Part shown: one piece after another, positions 31,165 through 44,258 of the stretch | How positions within the stretch are numbered: position 1 is the stretch's first letter | Layout: every line of letters starts with the position of its first letter | NCBI RefSeq assembly: GCF_958298935.1 | Contig: NC_084943.1 | Location: 15,803,001-15,867,000 of the forward strand | Source: Phragmites australis | Taxonomy: Eukaryota; Streptophyta; Magnoliopsida; Poales; Poaceae | Direction of reading: 5' to 3' | Length of the DNA: 64,000 nucleotides | The notes under the pieces: generated by a model | Told to the model about the DNA's origin: nothing | Database searches by the model: none | What the model saw: only the letters and a program-made list of their open reading frames with translations | Program-made: the position numbers and the translations under genes

Positions 31165-33315
31165 TTACACGTTCTCATCAATATCTAGATACAAATTTTG
31201 GAATGATTCTTCAAGCTCAGTGTTCTCTGCAGTGTGTTGCATTCGTGCTTCAGCTTGTTTCCAATCTTTTACTATGGTGAGTATTTCAACCATCTCACTT
31301 GACAGATTTGTTTTTCTCTCTTCGATTATCCTTTTCAGTAAGAGTGAAGGCAGCCTCAGAAAAACTGTAGATACAAGAACTGTTAACAAATCTCGCGCTA
31401 ACAGTGAAAGCACTAGATAATTCGTCTTGTACTCATGCCACCATTACAGTATGTTGAAGTTTTCTTGTTCATGGCTGATAACGTCACTATCGATGAAGGT
31501 TGTTAGCTCCCCTCCGGATGTTAGAATTCCAGCGCTCGTAGACGATCGTGACGAAGAGTCTGAACTTCTTGATGAAGAACCTGCACAAAATATTTTCCCC
31601 TACGTTGTCATCTTCTTACTTGTTGTGGGTGCTAGTAGAGGTCGTTGCAGGCGAACTCTGTCATACTTTGTTTCATATTTACTATAAACTTCGAATAACT
31701 TAGAACGAATATTAGTATAATAATTAAAATAATCGTGACCAAGAGCATCACCTAGAATTGTGAGAACTCTACAGAAAACTGCAATTTTGGCTCTAGGATC
31801 TAAAATAAAAGCAAATACGTACAACAAAGGAATTTCTTTCCAATACTTTAAGAATTTATATTTCATAAGAACTACACAATCTCTTAGAAGATTATCATTT
31901 TCATAGTTGTTTAAATGAGTAGCAATTTCAACAATATTATGCACTACTAAACAAGATGTTGGATAATAAACTCCTGATAAACTCACAGTTGAATCATAAA
32001 AAAATTCAAAAAACTCCAATATCCTTTCGGCAACATATCAATGCGCTTCCGTGAGTAAATTTTGACCCCCCATACTGATGATAATGTGTATAAATAAACA
32101 CACCAAATGTGCTCTTATATGATATAATATTTTTTAGCATCAAGAAAGTAGAGTTTCATCTTACCAGCATATTCACAACAAACTTATGTGGATGTACACC
32201 CATTGCAACACACTACTGTTTATATGCTGCAATTTGTTGGTTAGAGGAGTTCATAAAAAATATTGCAGTACGAAAATCATTTAGGTATTGCGACAACCTC
32301 TTCAAATCGAATTTTACTATAAGATTGATAATATGACAAGCACAACGTTGATGTAACAAGAAAGATTCAGCATAGGTACTAAACAATGGAGTAAGAATAT
32401 TCATTGCTCTAGAATTTGCACCGGCATTATCTCAAGTGATAGAAAATATTTTATTTGTGAGACCAAAGTCTGCAACTACTTGAGATATTTTTTCAGCAAT
32501 ATTTTCACCGGTATACGCGTTGTCAATCAATCGAAAATCTATTATTCTCTTTTCTAATTCCCAATCATTATTAACAAAATGAGGAACCACACTAAGATAA
32601 TCCTCTCTAGCCCTACCTGCCCATATGTCCGAGGTCAAAGCAACTGAAAATGTACATATTTGCAACATTTCTTTAAGCTTGCTACGACACGTATTGTAAT
32701 ATTTTACCATATCCCTACTAGCTGTCTAGAAACATGCGTGAACCTATAATTATGAGCTTACTTAATGTAATCTTCAAATGCAGCAGACTCACCGATATTG
32801 AGTGGTAGATCCGCTCTTACAATAAAGCGACATAGCTCTTTTTGAGCATTGGCGGAATCGTACTCCCAATGCCGAACAGAGCCATCGGGGTTGTACTGCA
32901 ACACCGTTTGCTTCATGGCTGCTCCACTCTTTTGCTTGCAACTTGTGGCGTGCCTCTTCAAGTGTCCCGTTCCACCCGACGGCTTTGCAGATAATTCATG
33001 TTTGCAAATATAACACCTAGCATACCTGATACTTACCACATCTTCCTCTTTGTAGAACCTTTCAAAGTCTTGCCAAACTTCGGAAGTATCGACTCTTGAT
33101 CTTTTAGAGCCGGTGCTTGCTAATGTGTGCGCACTTGTAGAGCCTGACAATGGAGGTGCTGCTGCATCACCTGCATCTGAACCAACCGGAGGTTCACCGT
33201 CGGGTCTATCATCATCTGCAACACTGGTATCAAAGGGGCCGTAGTCTTCTGTGAGTCCTTGGGGAAAAAAATCATGATCGATGGATGTATCATGATCACC
33301 GACATCAATGATCAA
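31165..33315 (-). pseudogene. hAT transposase (BED finger, catalytic region, hAT dimerisation domain), decayed
   Basis: The N-terminal frame 33315-32758 has an acidic leader, a BED finger (CYICKHELSAKPSGGTGHLKRH...C) and a following PDGSVRHWEYDS. Next come SVALTSDIWAGRAREDYLSV (32640), RCACHIINLIVKFDL (32350), FILDPRAKIAVF (31800) and the C-terminal hAT dimerisation region ARDLLTVLVSTVF then IIEERKTNLSSEMVEIL (about 31390-31270). Stops at 32758, 32432, 32213 and 31600 and a pair of compensating frame shifts inside the dimerisation motif break it. The order and spacing are those of plant hAT transposases of the BED type. It cannot make an active protein. Confidence 0.9.
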
Positions 33316-33609
33316 TGTTGAATGGCACTTAAAAAATGCAAATATTCAGAGTTAGAAATAATCAAGTAATAAAACTAATAATAAAATAAGTCTGAACAAC
33401 GATGCAAAAAATCACCAATATTTCTTCAACTTCAAGATAGCAGGTCAGCAGGATGACGGTTTTGGAATTGCTCGGATTTTTTTGCAATAATTCAAACTAA
33501 TTTTGCCAAATTATCACTAAGTCTCAAGAACTTTGAGACAAGAATGAGAGGAGGAAATAAGAGAGAAAATAGTGTTGCTGGTGTAGAATGAAAGGGCAGG
33601 GTGGTCCTC

Positions 33610-33619
33610 TATTTATAGG
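33610..33619 (-). promoter_or_regulatory. TATA box of the hAT transposase gene
   Basis: CCTATAAATA on the minus strand lies about 300 bp before the N-terminal frame. A 5' UTR or small intron would fill the gap. Confidence 0.5.
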
Positions 33620-33857
33620 TAAAAAATGGTGATTTTTGTAAATTTTTTTGAATTTTTTGGAGCTTAAACAGTCACAAAACGACTATAAAATTCAAAAATA
33701 TTGGGTTAATGGGTTAAACGGGCCATTCCGGCCCGTTTAACCCATTAACTCGCATGCCCGTCGTGCCGGCCGTGCCGTCGCCGTGCCTGCTGGGCGGTGC
33801 TGTGCCGGGCTGGTCGTGCTGCCGCGCGCCGACCGCGCCGTACAGTGCCGGCCCGGG

Positions 33858-34664
33858 TTGGGAACCAAATTGCAGCTTAGCATTGCTTTCTACCCTCAAA
33901 TGGATGGATAGTCTGAGCGTTCCATTTAGACTTCGAGGATATGCTAAGATCCTATATTCCATCTTGGATAGGGAGTTGGGAAGATCATTTATCGCTTCTC
34001 GTGTTGCCTACCATAATAGTTATCATGTTTGTATTCCCATACGTTTTGAAGCTCTATATGGGCAAAAATGCAAATCACCACTTTTTGGGACGAAGTGGGT
34101 GAGAAGGCAATTTTAGGACTAGGTTGGGTCCAACAGTCAACACAATGCGTGGCTGAAATACGACAACACATGTTAACTATCCAGAATAGGCAGAAGAGCT
34201 ATGCGGATGTTAGGAGACAAGATTTGGAATTTCAGGTGAGCGATGAGGTACTTCTCAAGGTATCCCCTACCAAGGGTGTTGTGAGATTTGGTACCAAGGG
34301 AAAACTCAGTCGGAGATACATCGGCCCATTCTCAATAGTTGCAAGAGTTGGGAAGCTAGTGTATCGTCTGAAGCTACTCGAGGCAATGAGAGGCGTGCAT
34401 GATGTTTTCTATATGTCCATGTTGCGGAAGTATTTGAGAGATCCCGAACATCATATAACATTAGAACTGATGACTATTGAGCAGGACCTGACACTTGAAA
34501 CCCGACCTGTGAGGATTCTGGAAGAGTCCAAAAGAGTGTTGAGGTGTAAGACACTAAAGTTTCTCAAGGTTCTCTGGACAAATCAGACTAAACATGAAGC
34601 GACATGGGAGCTTGAGTCACACATGTGGGAGAAATTTTCGGAGTTGTTCACGTCTAGCGTGTAA
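33858..34664 (+). pseudogene. Ty3 (Tekay-like chromovirus) pol 3' end: integrase C-terminus and chromodomain
   Basis: The fragment begins inside the integrase core (TKLQLSIAFYPQMDG) directly at the hAT end. It is broken by several stops up to about 34060, then runs open to 34664. The later part has ADVRRQDLEFQVSDEVLLKVSP, YIGPFSIVARVGKLVYRL and VHDVFYMSMLRKYL, the typical integrase C-terminal domain. A chromodomain ends it (KHEATWELESHMWEKF). Its own LTR follows at 34763. Everything upstream of the integrase core is missing, so this is the 3' remnant of a truncated element. Confidence 0.88.
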
Positions 34665-34762
34665 TGGTGTTCTTGTTCAGATCAAGTTGTTTCCTCTCTG
34701 TGAGTAATGTGAATGATGAATTCGAGGTCGAATTCTGTTGAGGGGGGGGGGGGGAGGGAGAA

Positions 34763-37320
34763 TGTAATGCCCGAGTTTTGGACAATGTAATAAGAACAAT
34801 GTAATACAAAATTGTGAAAGAAACAACGCTATCCGCACGTTATTCAAAATGGGAGAAAAGTTTTTTTTCGAATCGTAGCTTGGATGAACAATCAGAGACC
34901 GCGGATACGTAGATCTCGATGAGACAAATCCATTTTGATATTCAAATGTCTATTTTAAACATTCTAGAATCCGCAGCGAGCCTAATAAGTCTAGACTGTT
35001 GGTTTAAAAACAGAAAAAAAGATGGCCAGTCGACTCATCGATTCGGTCCATCGGCCCGACCGTCACAATATAGCTTGAGCCCGTGTCGATCCTGACCGTT
35101 CTCGAGCCATCCAATGCCCGAGACCAAACCCTAACCCTAACCCACCAGCTGCCGCCATTGTCCTTGGCCCTCCGTGCCTATCGCCTTGTCGGTGTTGACT
35201 ACGCCGTTGCGGACATGCCGTTTCTTCGGGCCGCTCGCGCTGTCCACGCCACAGCTGCTTTGTCGGCCGTTCTAAGCCATGCCATCGCCCGTCGTCGAGC
35301 CATCCCTACCATGTCCCGAGCTGTTGTGGGTGGAGCTCACTATCGCTGATGCTGCCGAGTCCATGAGCTGCTGCCTCGATGCGGAGAGGAAGCAAGCACC
35401 GAGAGGAAGGAAGGATGAAAAGAAAAGAGAAAGAAGAAAAAGGAAAGAAAAGGGAAAAAGAGAAAAGAGAAGAGGGATTTCGCGATTTCATCGAATTTGT
35501 TCAAATTTTTGATTCACACTACCTGGTCAACCTCTAATTAGTCCCTAGAGTGTTGTGGATTAATTTGGATGGAGGATTTCACTGTCGAAATTGGTAACCA
35601 TAGATCGATTTGGTATGTGTTATTTATTGCCAATTTATTCGTCAAAATTCTGGGATTAAATAGTATAGAATCTCAATACAGCACCACAATTAAAGTTGTA
35701 GGTTTTATCGATATCTTTCTTTTAGCGCCATTCTTGTTCAATTTGGATAAGCGGTTTGAGACCTATCGATGAAAACGTACAATGGTCCGGATCCAAAACC
35801 CCGACGCAGCAGATCTTCATTTTAAATCTGGGCGCCATAGAAGTAGAATTCGAATTTTCGCCCAACATGGAAGTTGTAGATAATTTTCTCTAGATGCTCT
35901 AGATGTATTTATTTTCCATGTTTGGATAAGTAGTTTGAAAGTTATGCCCAAAATAGTGCAGAGCTGTCAACAGGGCATCCTGTGTTCCAGCGGTCAGAAC
36001 GCGAGCGTGGCGGTTAGACCGTCAATCGTAAAGAGAGTTTTGGGCATTCTGAAGGCTTCTCATGATTGGACCACCTGGTATAATGGTCAGACTGCTCATG
36101 GTCATTGTCGGACAACGAGATTGGGCAGTCAGACCACCCACGGACAGAGACCCTTTTAGGTACTGCGCGTTCTGGCGGTCAAACCGCCATTGAGCGGTCA
36201 GACCATTAGGAGGGGTGTTTTCCGGCTAAAAAGGGGGTTTCTAAGTGTGTCCTTTCGGGGTTGATTAGAGAGCGTAGTTCAGCTTCCAATGTAAATTCAC
36301 ATGGAGATTTTGGAATAGATTTTGTGTTCCACAGGTTTTGGAAGTGTTGGTGCTAGCAGTGCGAGACCGACTTCTCACCACGGTTAAGACAATTGCATGA
36401 CGAACCTATGATTGGCTTGATTTTCCTGACACCTATTTTGATGATTCCTCTCTATTGGTTTATTCGATATTCAATGTCTCTTATGCCCAGATTTCAGTTC
36501 CAAGTTGTTCTATTTATCTATCAATCATGGTTCGGTGTTTCAGGAAATTTGGTTCTTATGTTCATGATCCTATGAGTAAGTGCTAGCCCCACTTGCTCAG
36601 CTTTACCGGTAAATGCAAAAGGAGAATTAGGACGGTCCGTATCGACATAAACTATTATCTTATTGCTATTCTCAAAGGGAAATTCATAGTGTCCGTCTCG
36701 GATGATATTGTTGTCTTCTTGTTGTTCGTAGACATAAATTCATAGTATCCATCTCAGACAAAACTGTTGTTTTATTGTTGTTCTCAGATGGAAATTCATA
36801 TTGTCCATCTCAGACTAAAACTAAAGTCTTATTACTATTTTGAAGAAAAAGGGAAAAAACTTCAGTATTTCTCATTCTTCTTTGACGCTGTTGATGCGTC
36901 TGTTCTTCCGATTCCACACTGTACTTGCTAAGTGTTTTTACTCACTCTTGTGTTTCATTTGGTTTTTAGGTACCACTGATCAAGGCATAAGCGGAAGGGG
37001 GTAGCGGTCACACTTAAATCACTACATAGTTGTTCCCATAATACTTTAGTTTCATACTTGGTCAACTTGGTTAATTGCAGCTTGTGACTATTTTCGTGTA
37101 CTGTATCTGGTCTATGAGTTGTATCGGGTATTAGTTTTAGACTGTTACGGTTATCTTCTGCTTATTAATATCCTGCATGTAATGTTTGTGTAGTTATCGT
37201 GTGCAGGGAAACTGCAGTTTTAGGGTAAACTCTGCCAAAATTTTGAATAATTTTCTGACTTGATAGGTTTTTAGATGAGAGTTGGTAGCACTCGGATTTG
37301 TTAAAATCCAGGGCGTTACA
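34763..37320 (+). mobile_element. 2,558-bp LTR of the Tekay-like Ty3 element
   Basis: Termini TGTAATGCCC and GGGCGTTACA form an imperfect inverted repeat, and a G-rich polypurine tract (34741-34762) precedes the LTR. The length suits Tekay/Del chromoviruses. A GC-rich stretch lies at 35130-35350, and about 36000-36210 holds several CGGTCAGACCG-like palindromes. CACTA coding sequence begins immediately after 37320. The other end of the element is lost, so a target duplication cannot be tested. Confidence 0.87.
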
Positions 37321-37709
37321 TATGGATTCATAGAGGAGATTTAAGAGCTCGACTATGGAATCTTAAAGGTTTCTCTTTTCTGGTGCCAATGGGTCAGACT
37401 CCCAGGGGGTATGAAGGTCGACATGTACAGTATGACTACAATGGACCAAAAACTCATCGGACACAAAGAATAACCATTCGTACTTGCAAAAGATGTTATG
37501 AAAGTCTTCATTTAAAGGACTCAGACCCGGCTAACAGAGAGGAGCACCACGTGATTCTTCAGGGAAAAAGAAGGATTATCGGAGTGGAGAATATCATTGA
37601 CGAGGAAGACTATAATCAATTCAACGCGCTACCTCCTTTCTCCTGGAAGACACTGAAGAACCTCCCTATGTACGCAGTGATCATAATGAAGGGTGAATCG
37701 TTAAACTAG
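37321..37709 (+). pseudogene. CACTA TNP2-type transposase C-terminal fragment (DUF4216 region)
   Basis: The sequence starts right at the LTR end with YYGFIEEI-like residues (with a stop for the expected Trp), then ELDYGI. It continues in frame to VILQGKRRIIGVENIIDEEDYNQF and a stop at 37709. The same block occurs at about 62160-62470 in the other CACTA element of this window. Only the C-terminus is present. Confidence 0.8.
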
Positions 37710-38035
37710 ATTAAGTAGCTTTGTTTGCGTATTAATGAAGGACATGCATTACTATGTATTAATGAAGGACATGCCATGAGCTATAGGTATGAGCATATTT
37801 ATTTTTAAATTTTAATGATTTAAAAAATTATCTATGAAATTAAGATATATAGAAGCTCCAATTATATTTTTTTAATTAATTAGCAAGCTTCAATATAGGA
37901 ATTTAGGTATGAACATATTTATTTAACCATGAACTTTAGGCATATAGCAAGTTCAAATTAAAATAAATATGTATTGGGACTAGAGGTCAACAGAATGTAA
38001 GTAAAGGTATATAGTATAAACTCAACCAATCACAC

Positions 38036-38160
38036 TTGAGTAGCGCAGCGGTTAGTTTGTTCGACCAATCACACTTGAGTACCGCAGCGGTTAGTTTGTT
38101 CGGACTTAGGGCCACAGGTCGCGAATTCGACACTTGTGCTCAACACAAAATTATTTTTGC
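38036..38160 (+). mobile_element. tRNA-derived SINE fragment with duplicated head
   Basis: Box A-like TAGCGCAGCGGTTAG and box B-like GCGAATTCGACACT are spaced as in a tRNA-related SINE. The first 45 bp or so (CCAATCACACTTGAGTAGCG) are present twice in tandem. There is no complete cloverleaf, so it is not a functional tRNA gene. Confidence 0.5.
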
Positions 38161-38279
38161 TATGCACTGTAACCGAAAGAGATTTCACTATTGGTGGACC
38201 TGACCAGCCGGTAGTGAAGCCCCCCTTTCACTGTCGGTACACCTTTGAGCTGGCAGTGAAGCCCTACCTATAAAAACCC

Positions 38280-40689
38280 CACCACTCATGCCGGCACTTA
38301 GAAAATTTTTGATCCTTTATTCTTGTCGCCACCTCCTCTTGCCTGTCTGTGCTACCACTGCCACTGAGGAGGAGTAGGAGAAGGCCGCCCTCACCGTTGT
38401 CGCCCCCGCCGACGAGGAAGAGGACTAGGAGCCAGTCACCCGTGCCTTTGCCACCCCCGAGGAGGACTAGGAACCTGCCGCCTGAGCCCACGCCATCGTC
38501 GCATGCACCAGCAAGAGCAGGACCAGGAGCTCACCGCCCCGACAACCACATCGCCCCGGACACCCCAACGACCTCCCCAGTGCCTGCTCCCCAGGTACGT
38601 GCCTGCTCTCCTCCAATACGACCACCCGGATGACCTCCCCTGTTGGTTTAGGGTTCAAGGCAATCTTGTGTCATCAACATGGATGATGATAATTTTGAGT
38701 TTCAGTTCAATGCACTATAGAAAATGTATAGCGTAATGATGAATTGGGTACTAAAACCGGGATTTGCATGAGTAGACCGATTACTAGGCCTTGCCCATTG
38801 TTATGTTGTTGATATTATACTTCTGGGTCATTCTCTAGCTTGGTTTGATGCTTTGGTCGTAGAAAGCTTGCACCAATATGTTGATTTATGCCCCTCACTG
38901 TTATAGCCGATTGCCAGAAAATATAGTAGCATTGTAATCTGTATACAGGCTATTCATCGAGCTGGTTGAATTGATTTTAGTTATCTTACTACGAGCTCCA
39001 TTTTTTGGTGAAATAGATAATCAATAAGTTTTCATTGTGAGGAAATAATAGCTAATGTAGTAATGTGAAACTATATGTCTGAATTCCATTGCTACAACTG
39101 CATGTCTAAATTAGATCCTTGGTAGGTCTGGACACAATTCCATTGTTACAAAACAAAATAAACGTAAGTCATGTAAAACCTTACTGAAGAACTCTTCCTT
39201 TCTTACTGTTTCTAAGAAATGACATAGATGCTCAATATTTTGTGCACATGGGTTGATCAATAGATCAACAATATTATCAGCCATGTGAGTAGGCCTTCTT
39301 TTCGTTTGAACTTTAAAAAGTAATAGTTTTGTTTTAGTCCCTCTTGAATAGTAGTAATTAGTTGTACTCGCATCTGAAGCTTGTAAAGGAGCAGTCATCA
39401 ATGTGTAGGAAACCTTGAATCAACCAGTGCTTCATATTAGAGTTTTAGGTCTCCAATGTGTTTAAAGCTAGAAATAAAATCTCCCAAGATGGCAAGTACA
39501 CTTCCTTGTTTAGTACTGTGGATCATGTACATTTCGATCTAGGGTCCTCACTACTACATTATTTGGCACTTCTTGATTGCATTATTAGGGGACTGGTTCA
39601 TCACATGCTTGCTCACAACTCAACAATGTTATCGACATAGCTTTAAAAAAAATACAGTTGTACCATGTTTTTAAAGCTATATGGGGTCTATATGTCCCTG
39701 TCTCTTTGTTTTTTTAACTATGGGAAATGGCATACTGCGATCTTAGTTGAGAATTAATTTCATTTTTTTTCCTGCTTTGGTTTAGAGACAATTTTGTATA
39801 AATTATTACTAGTCTTGATAAAGCAAGATGCACTGTTTAGTATTTAAAAATTCTTCCCATGTCATTTATGCTTATCTTTATATTGTGAAGATTTATTCTT
39901 GTGTATGTGTGCTACCCAAAAGTGTGCTTTACTAAGTATTGTATTCTTTTGCTTTAATGTTAATGCTATGAACTTTGTTTCATTAGCTATTCTATTGGGA
40001 ATAAAATTTATATTGTCTTGAAACGTAGCAAGGCCAGCTTTGCTTCCTATGTAAACAAGACACAACAAGTACCCAGTAGTGTGTATGTTGTTGGGCAATG
40101 AACTGGTCAATGAATTATGTGTTTCAAATATGAATTATTTCTAGTTTGTTTGCACAAGCATATTTCTTAAATTTAGGACTAATATGATATGGTATGTTGT
40201 CCATCGTGGTCGATAAAGTGGCGTGTTCTCTAGTAGGGAGGCATGCCACTCATAAGTTAATAGATTCAAAGGAACATATTACAAAGAATACAATTATAAA
40301 CATGAAGCTGTTACGGTATACAACAGTCAAGTTATCCAAGTCAAGCTAAAATTGGCTAACTTGAAAATAAGGATAAGAAATGTAATTTCACGTGTAAAGA
40401 TGTCGTAATCATAGTTCTGGTTGTAATCATTATTTTACTATATAAGATGATGTGACTTGTAATATCAATATATCACTTGTAAGTACATTTGTGTCTATTT
40501 TGCTATATAAGATGTGACTTTTTTTTTGTTAAATATGGTCATAATGTAATCAACTACAATATTGTATGTGTATGCATTCTATCTTTCGACAACCTCTCTC
40601 CCTCCTTCGTCAGCTTTCTCTCTGTCTCCCTCCTTCCTCAGCTCTCTATCTATAGAATACTCTACCGCTCGTCGCCATCGTATGCAAAA
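38280..40689. other. CACTA 5' non-coding region
   Basis: 38330-38660 is GC-rich with open but unrecognisable frames. The remainder is AT-rich. No gene can be supported. Confidence 0.4.
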
Positions 40690-41213
40690 CTCTTAGGAAG
40701 GGATGACACCACTAACCGCCGATCCGGCCCAGGTGCTGAAAGAAGATGTGCTGCCGTCAAACATTGAAGAAGGTAGCCTAAACAACTACCACAACTAGGA
40801 CCAAACAGACGCCTATGGAGGCGATGAGGTAATTGAAAAGTAGATGAATGCATCTTTTGCAAATATTATCGTATAAGTTCTCAACACTTTTTCCACTTAT
40901 GTGTAAATGCTTGATGCTTCGGAGGGTCATGACAATGAGCAATCTTAAGAGCCACATCGTGTCCGAGGTCCCCCAAAAGTGCCTATAGGACGATTTGTGA
41001 TCACGGAGGTCTCACCAGCAAGGGAGCTAACTGCACTAGAGAAAGTTCTGGAGCCATACAAGTCAATTTTTTAAGGATCACGTGCCCATCAGCTATAGAT
41101 TATGGACTAGCGAACGAGGTAATCCGCACATGATTCCTGATTCAATCAAGAATGACATCTTGTGACCCATTATATTAGGGAAGTTCTTATTCCCTGAAGA
41201 GACAGATATAGAA

Positions 41214-44200
41214 TGTAACACCCAGTTTTAAAGGAACCAAAACCGGGCACAACACATGTATGCCAGGAACATCTTCCATACATGCGCTTACATCATTAGT
41301 GTTATCATCACAGTGCCAAAGATACATCGTACTTAACCTTATTACAAAATGACCCGAGGGTCTGAAAGAAAACACAGCGGGAGACCAGAGGGGTCTTCAG
41401 CGCCAGTGGCTCCAGCTTCCACAGGCGAAGACGTCAACCGGGGGCTCCACAGCCTAGAACAGCAGCTCGGGATCGAAGTCATCGAGGTCGAAGGTACCAG
41501 CTTCAAAGACAGCTTCTGATTGGCGGAAGAATGCAGGGGAGAATAACAAGGGTGAGTACAAAAGGTTGTACTCCGCAAGTGCAGGGAAAGTAGGGTATGA
41601 GGCTTTAGACAAGAAAAAGGCTTGACAGGGGTTATTAGCACTAAGCAACTAAAATAATGACTTAACCTATACTTCCAACAACAGGCATTCTATTTACTAG
41701 GTGCGAAGACACTTGTTATAACCAAAGGGGTTTGACTCACCGGGTATCCCATATCCGGTTACCCAAAGCTCACCAGATAATCCCATTACCTGGCTACCCG
41801 ACCAACCATACCAAAACCCAGATCCAACTAATCTTGAAGAGGTCCAAGCTCGCTCTTGACCGTGAGCATGGCTGATCGACCAGTTTGATACTCTGCAGAG
41901 TTTGCACAAATCCACGAGTCGTGATTCCCTTGTTACTCCATACTTCCGGGGTAAGGAGTCGGGGTCTCACTACAAGGCCTTTACAAAACTCCCGCCGATT
42001 TGTAGGCACCCACTAAGGTTTCACCGCTAATAGCCGACCGAGTCGCTGCAGAAGCCCCCTCTTGTGCCACATACTCGACCAGTGATGCCCACAGAATCGG
42101 TGGTCGCTAATTATTTGGCCAGGCCGTACCCATATATGCCTCGTGGTTGTACGGATATAACTTGGTTACATGCCCAAGAACCGGTCCTTAGGACCCCAAA
42201 CAGATACATACACAAACTTGCCATAGGCACCACCACAATCCATCCATTCTGTTGGGGAAGACCTATACCATGTTGCTACAAAAGAATTACCATTTTTCCA
42301 CCTGGACAGCGTTACATAGTTCATTAATCAATATTAACCATTTTTTCCACCCGGACAGCGCTAGCATGATCTACCCACCTTCTTAACCCGATACATCAAC
42401 GGCGACAAGGAAAATATCAAGACAAAACTAGTAAACCCTAGCATGGGATATCATTTTGGACAGCATGCATATTGAAGGATAAAAACTACACCTGCAAGTC
42501 CTAAAACTGGTATAGAAATGCTCAAGGGCACTTGCCTTCACGGGGTTGCTGCTCAAAGTCCTCGAAAACTTGGTCTTGGAGGTTGCCGAACTGCTCAGCT
42601 CCTAAATGACGGACCGGAAAAACACAAACCAAACAAAACTCTAAGAACAGTACACCAAACAGTACTGAAACTATTCAAAAACTCTACAAAAAGATTCTAC
42701 ACGACGCTACAAACGATTTGACGTGAAAATCGCCAAAATCGGAGCTACGAGCAAAAAGTTATAAGCTTTTAAAGATGTAGGGACTTTACTACAAATTTTA
42801 CATGTTTTCCAGAGAGTAAACCGAAATAATTTTATACTGAAAATTGGATTATGACGCAATAAAACAATTACTGAATTATTTCTTAATTGGAAATGACATG
42901 GAATTGGTCTACGGGCTTGTGGACCACTGAAAGAGCATCGGTCCACCGGTCCATGGTGGACCGAAGGGGTATAAAAATTGGCCGGTCTAATCCGGGCCGA
43001 AGAACCGGGATCCGACGGCCGGGAATCAAAAATGGGGTGGCGCCGGCGGTTTCAACGGTGGGAGCGGCGGCCGGCGACGACGGGGACGGCAGCGGGCTCG
43101 CCGGCGATGCGCAAAAGGCGCATCCGGCCACGGATTACATCGGGACTTGGCGCATAGCAACGAGGAGCTCGCGGGGAAACTTACTGCGGGCTTGCCGGCG
43201 GCGAAAGAGGTCCGGAGGTGGCCGGCGATGGAGAACGGCGAGCGGAGGTGAGGCGGCTCGGCGGGAACGGCATCCGACGGCGGGAGAAGCTCCAAGAAGC
43301 GCCGGAGTGAGCTCCTAGAGGTCCGACGGCACCAAAAGAGCGAAGAACGAGCTTAATCGCGGTTCGGTAGAGGAGAAAGAGAGCGGCGACCGAGCTCCTT
43401 ACCGGCGGCAATGAAGGTGACGGCGACGGCTCGAATCCGTGCACAAGAGAGAGGGGAAACGGGGTATTCGGGTGCGGAACCGAACAAGGATGCCGATGGA
43501 GCCCTTAAATACCCGAGAGGAGGAGTGGAATGGTCGGATTTGAGGAGATTCGGCCGGCGGCTCGAATGCACTAAAAACTTCGGTTTCCATGCAAACGAGT
43601 GGGAATTCAAGGGGGAAACGGCTCAAATGGAGGGAATAGGGGGCGGCGATCACGGTGGTGTGGTTTGATTGGAGAGTTAAAGCACGGGGAGGCTTCGATT
43701 TGAAACGGTCGCGGCGATTGGGGGCGTCGGTGTCCAGTGGCGGGATGAGGAAGAAGGTGAGCCGGCGGCTCGGCGGCTCGGGCGGGAGGGCGGCTTGGCT
43801 CGGAGCCGGGCCCACTTGGCAGCGAGGCGGGCGAAGGTGAGGCGGCTCGGTGGGCGCGGCAGGCCGGCTCGGCCTGCGGGCCGGCGCGGGAAAAGGAGGG
43901 GCGCGGCCCACGGCGGGAGAGAAAAGGGAGGGGGGAAAGAGGCGGGTTGGGCCGGCACGGGGAAGACGGCCCAGGAAGGGTTTTCTATTTTAGAAATCCT
44001 TTCTTTTTTTCTTTGCTTTAGGTTTCAAACTTATTTTCCAAAAGAGATTTTAACCGAGCGAACTCTAGCGAATTTAAGCAAAAATTTCCCACACGATAAA
44101 ACCTTATTGCAACTACAACGGCATGAATGCGACAAACATTCAACCTACTCCAAATTAAATTTAGAAATTAATTTCCTATAGAGCTAAAATGAAATCCACT

Positions 44201-44258
44201 TATTTAATTTCTAGCAAAATTTTAAATTATTGCAAATTTTGAAGTTTTGGGTGTTACA
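41214..44258 (-). mobile_element. Solo LTR, 3,045 bp (Ty3 type)
   Basis: Termini TGTAACACCC and GGGTGTTACA are perfect inverted repeats, and TAGAA flanks both sides (41209-41213 and 44259-44263). No internal retrotransposon sequence remains, so it is a solo LTR produced by recombination between two LTRs. Minus-strand orientation is inferred from the start TGTAACACCCAAAACTTC, a common grass Ty3 LTR start, and from TATTTAAGG near 43505. The LTR interrupts the CACTA coding region. Confidence 0.93.
42880..43980 (-). other. GC-rich island within the solo LTR
   Basis: About 1.1 kb of high GC content with long chance frames on both strands (for example 43399-43911 minus). No protein family is recognisable. 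It may be an LTR leader after the TATA-like site near 43505. A short hairpin CGGTCCACC..GGTGGACCG lies at 42939-42963. Confidence 0.45.

Larger units (their letters stand above)
30264..33857 (-). mobile_element. hAT-superfamily DNA transposon with internal duplication
   Basis: Both ends are GC-rich and full of GGCACGGCCC/GGGCCGTGCC-type subterminal repeats (30264-30475 and about 33720-33857). The outermost left sequence TTGGGCCGACCGGCACTG pairs approximately with CAGTGCCGGCCCGGG on the right. A clear 8-bp target duplication could not be assigned. The minus strand carries a decayed transposase gene (33315-31165) and a second, shorter BED-finger ORF (30908-30639). Each is preceded by the same TATA motif and followed by a related 3' stretch, so an internal tandem duplication with loss of most of the second copy is likely. 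Confidence 0.75.

Noticed and set aside
35127..35143. Telomere-like CCCTAA repeats
   Set aside because: Only two and a half 6-bp units inside an LTR; plant telomeres use a 7-bp CCCTAAA unit.
43026..43911. Proline- and arginine-rich open frames on both strands
   Set aside because: They fall in a GC-rich part of a solo LTR, overlap each other in several frames and match no family.
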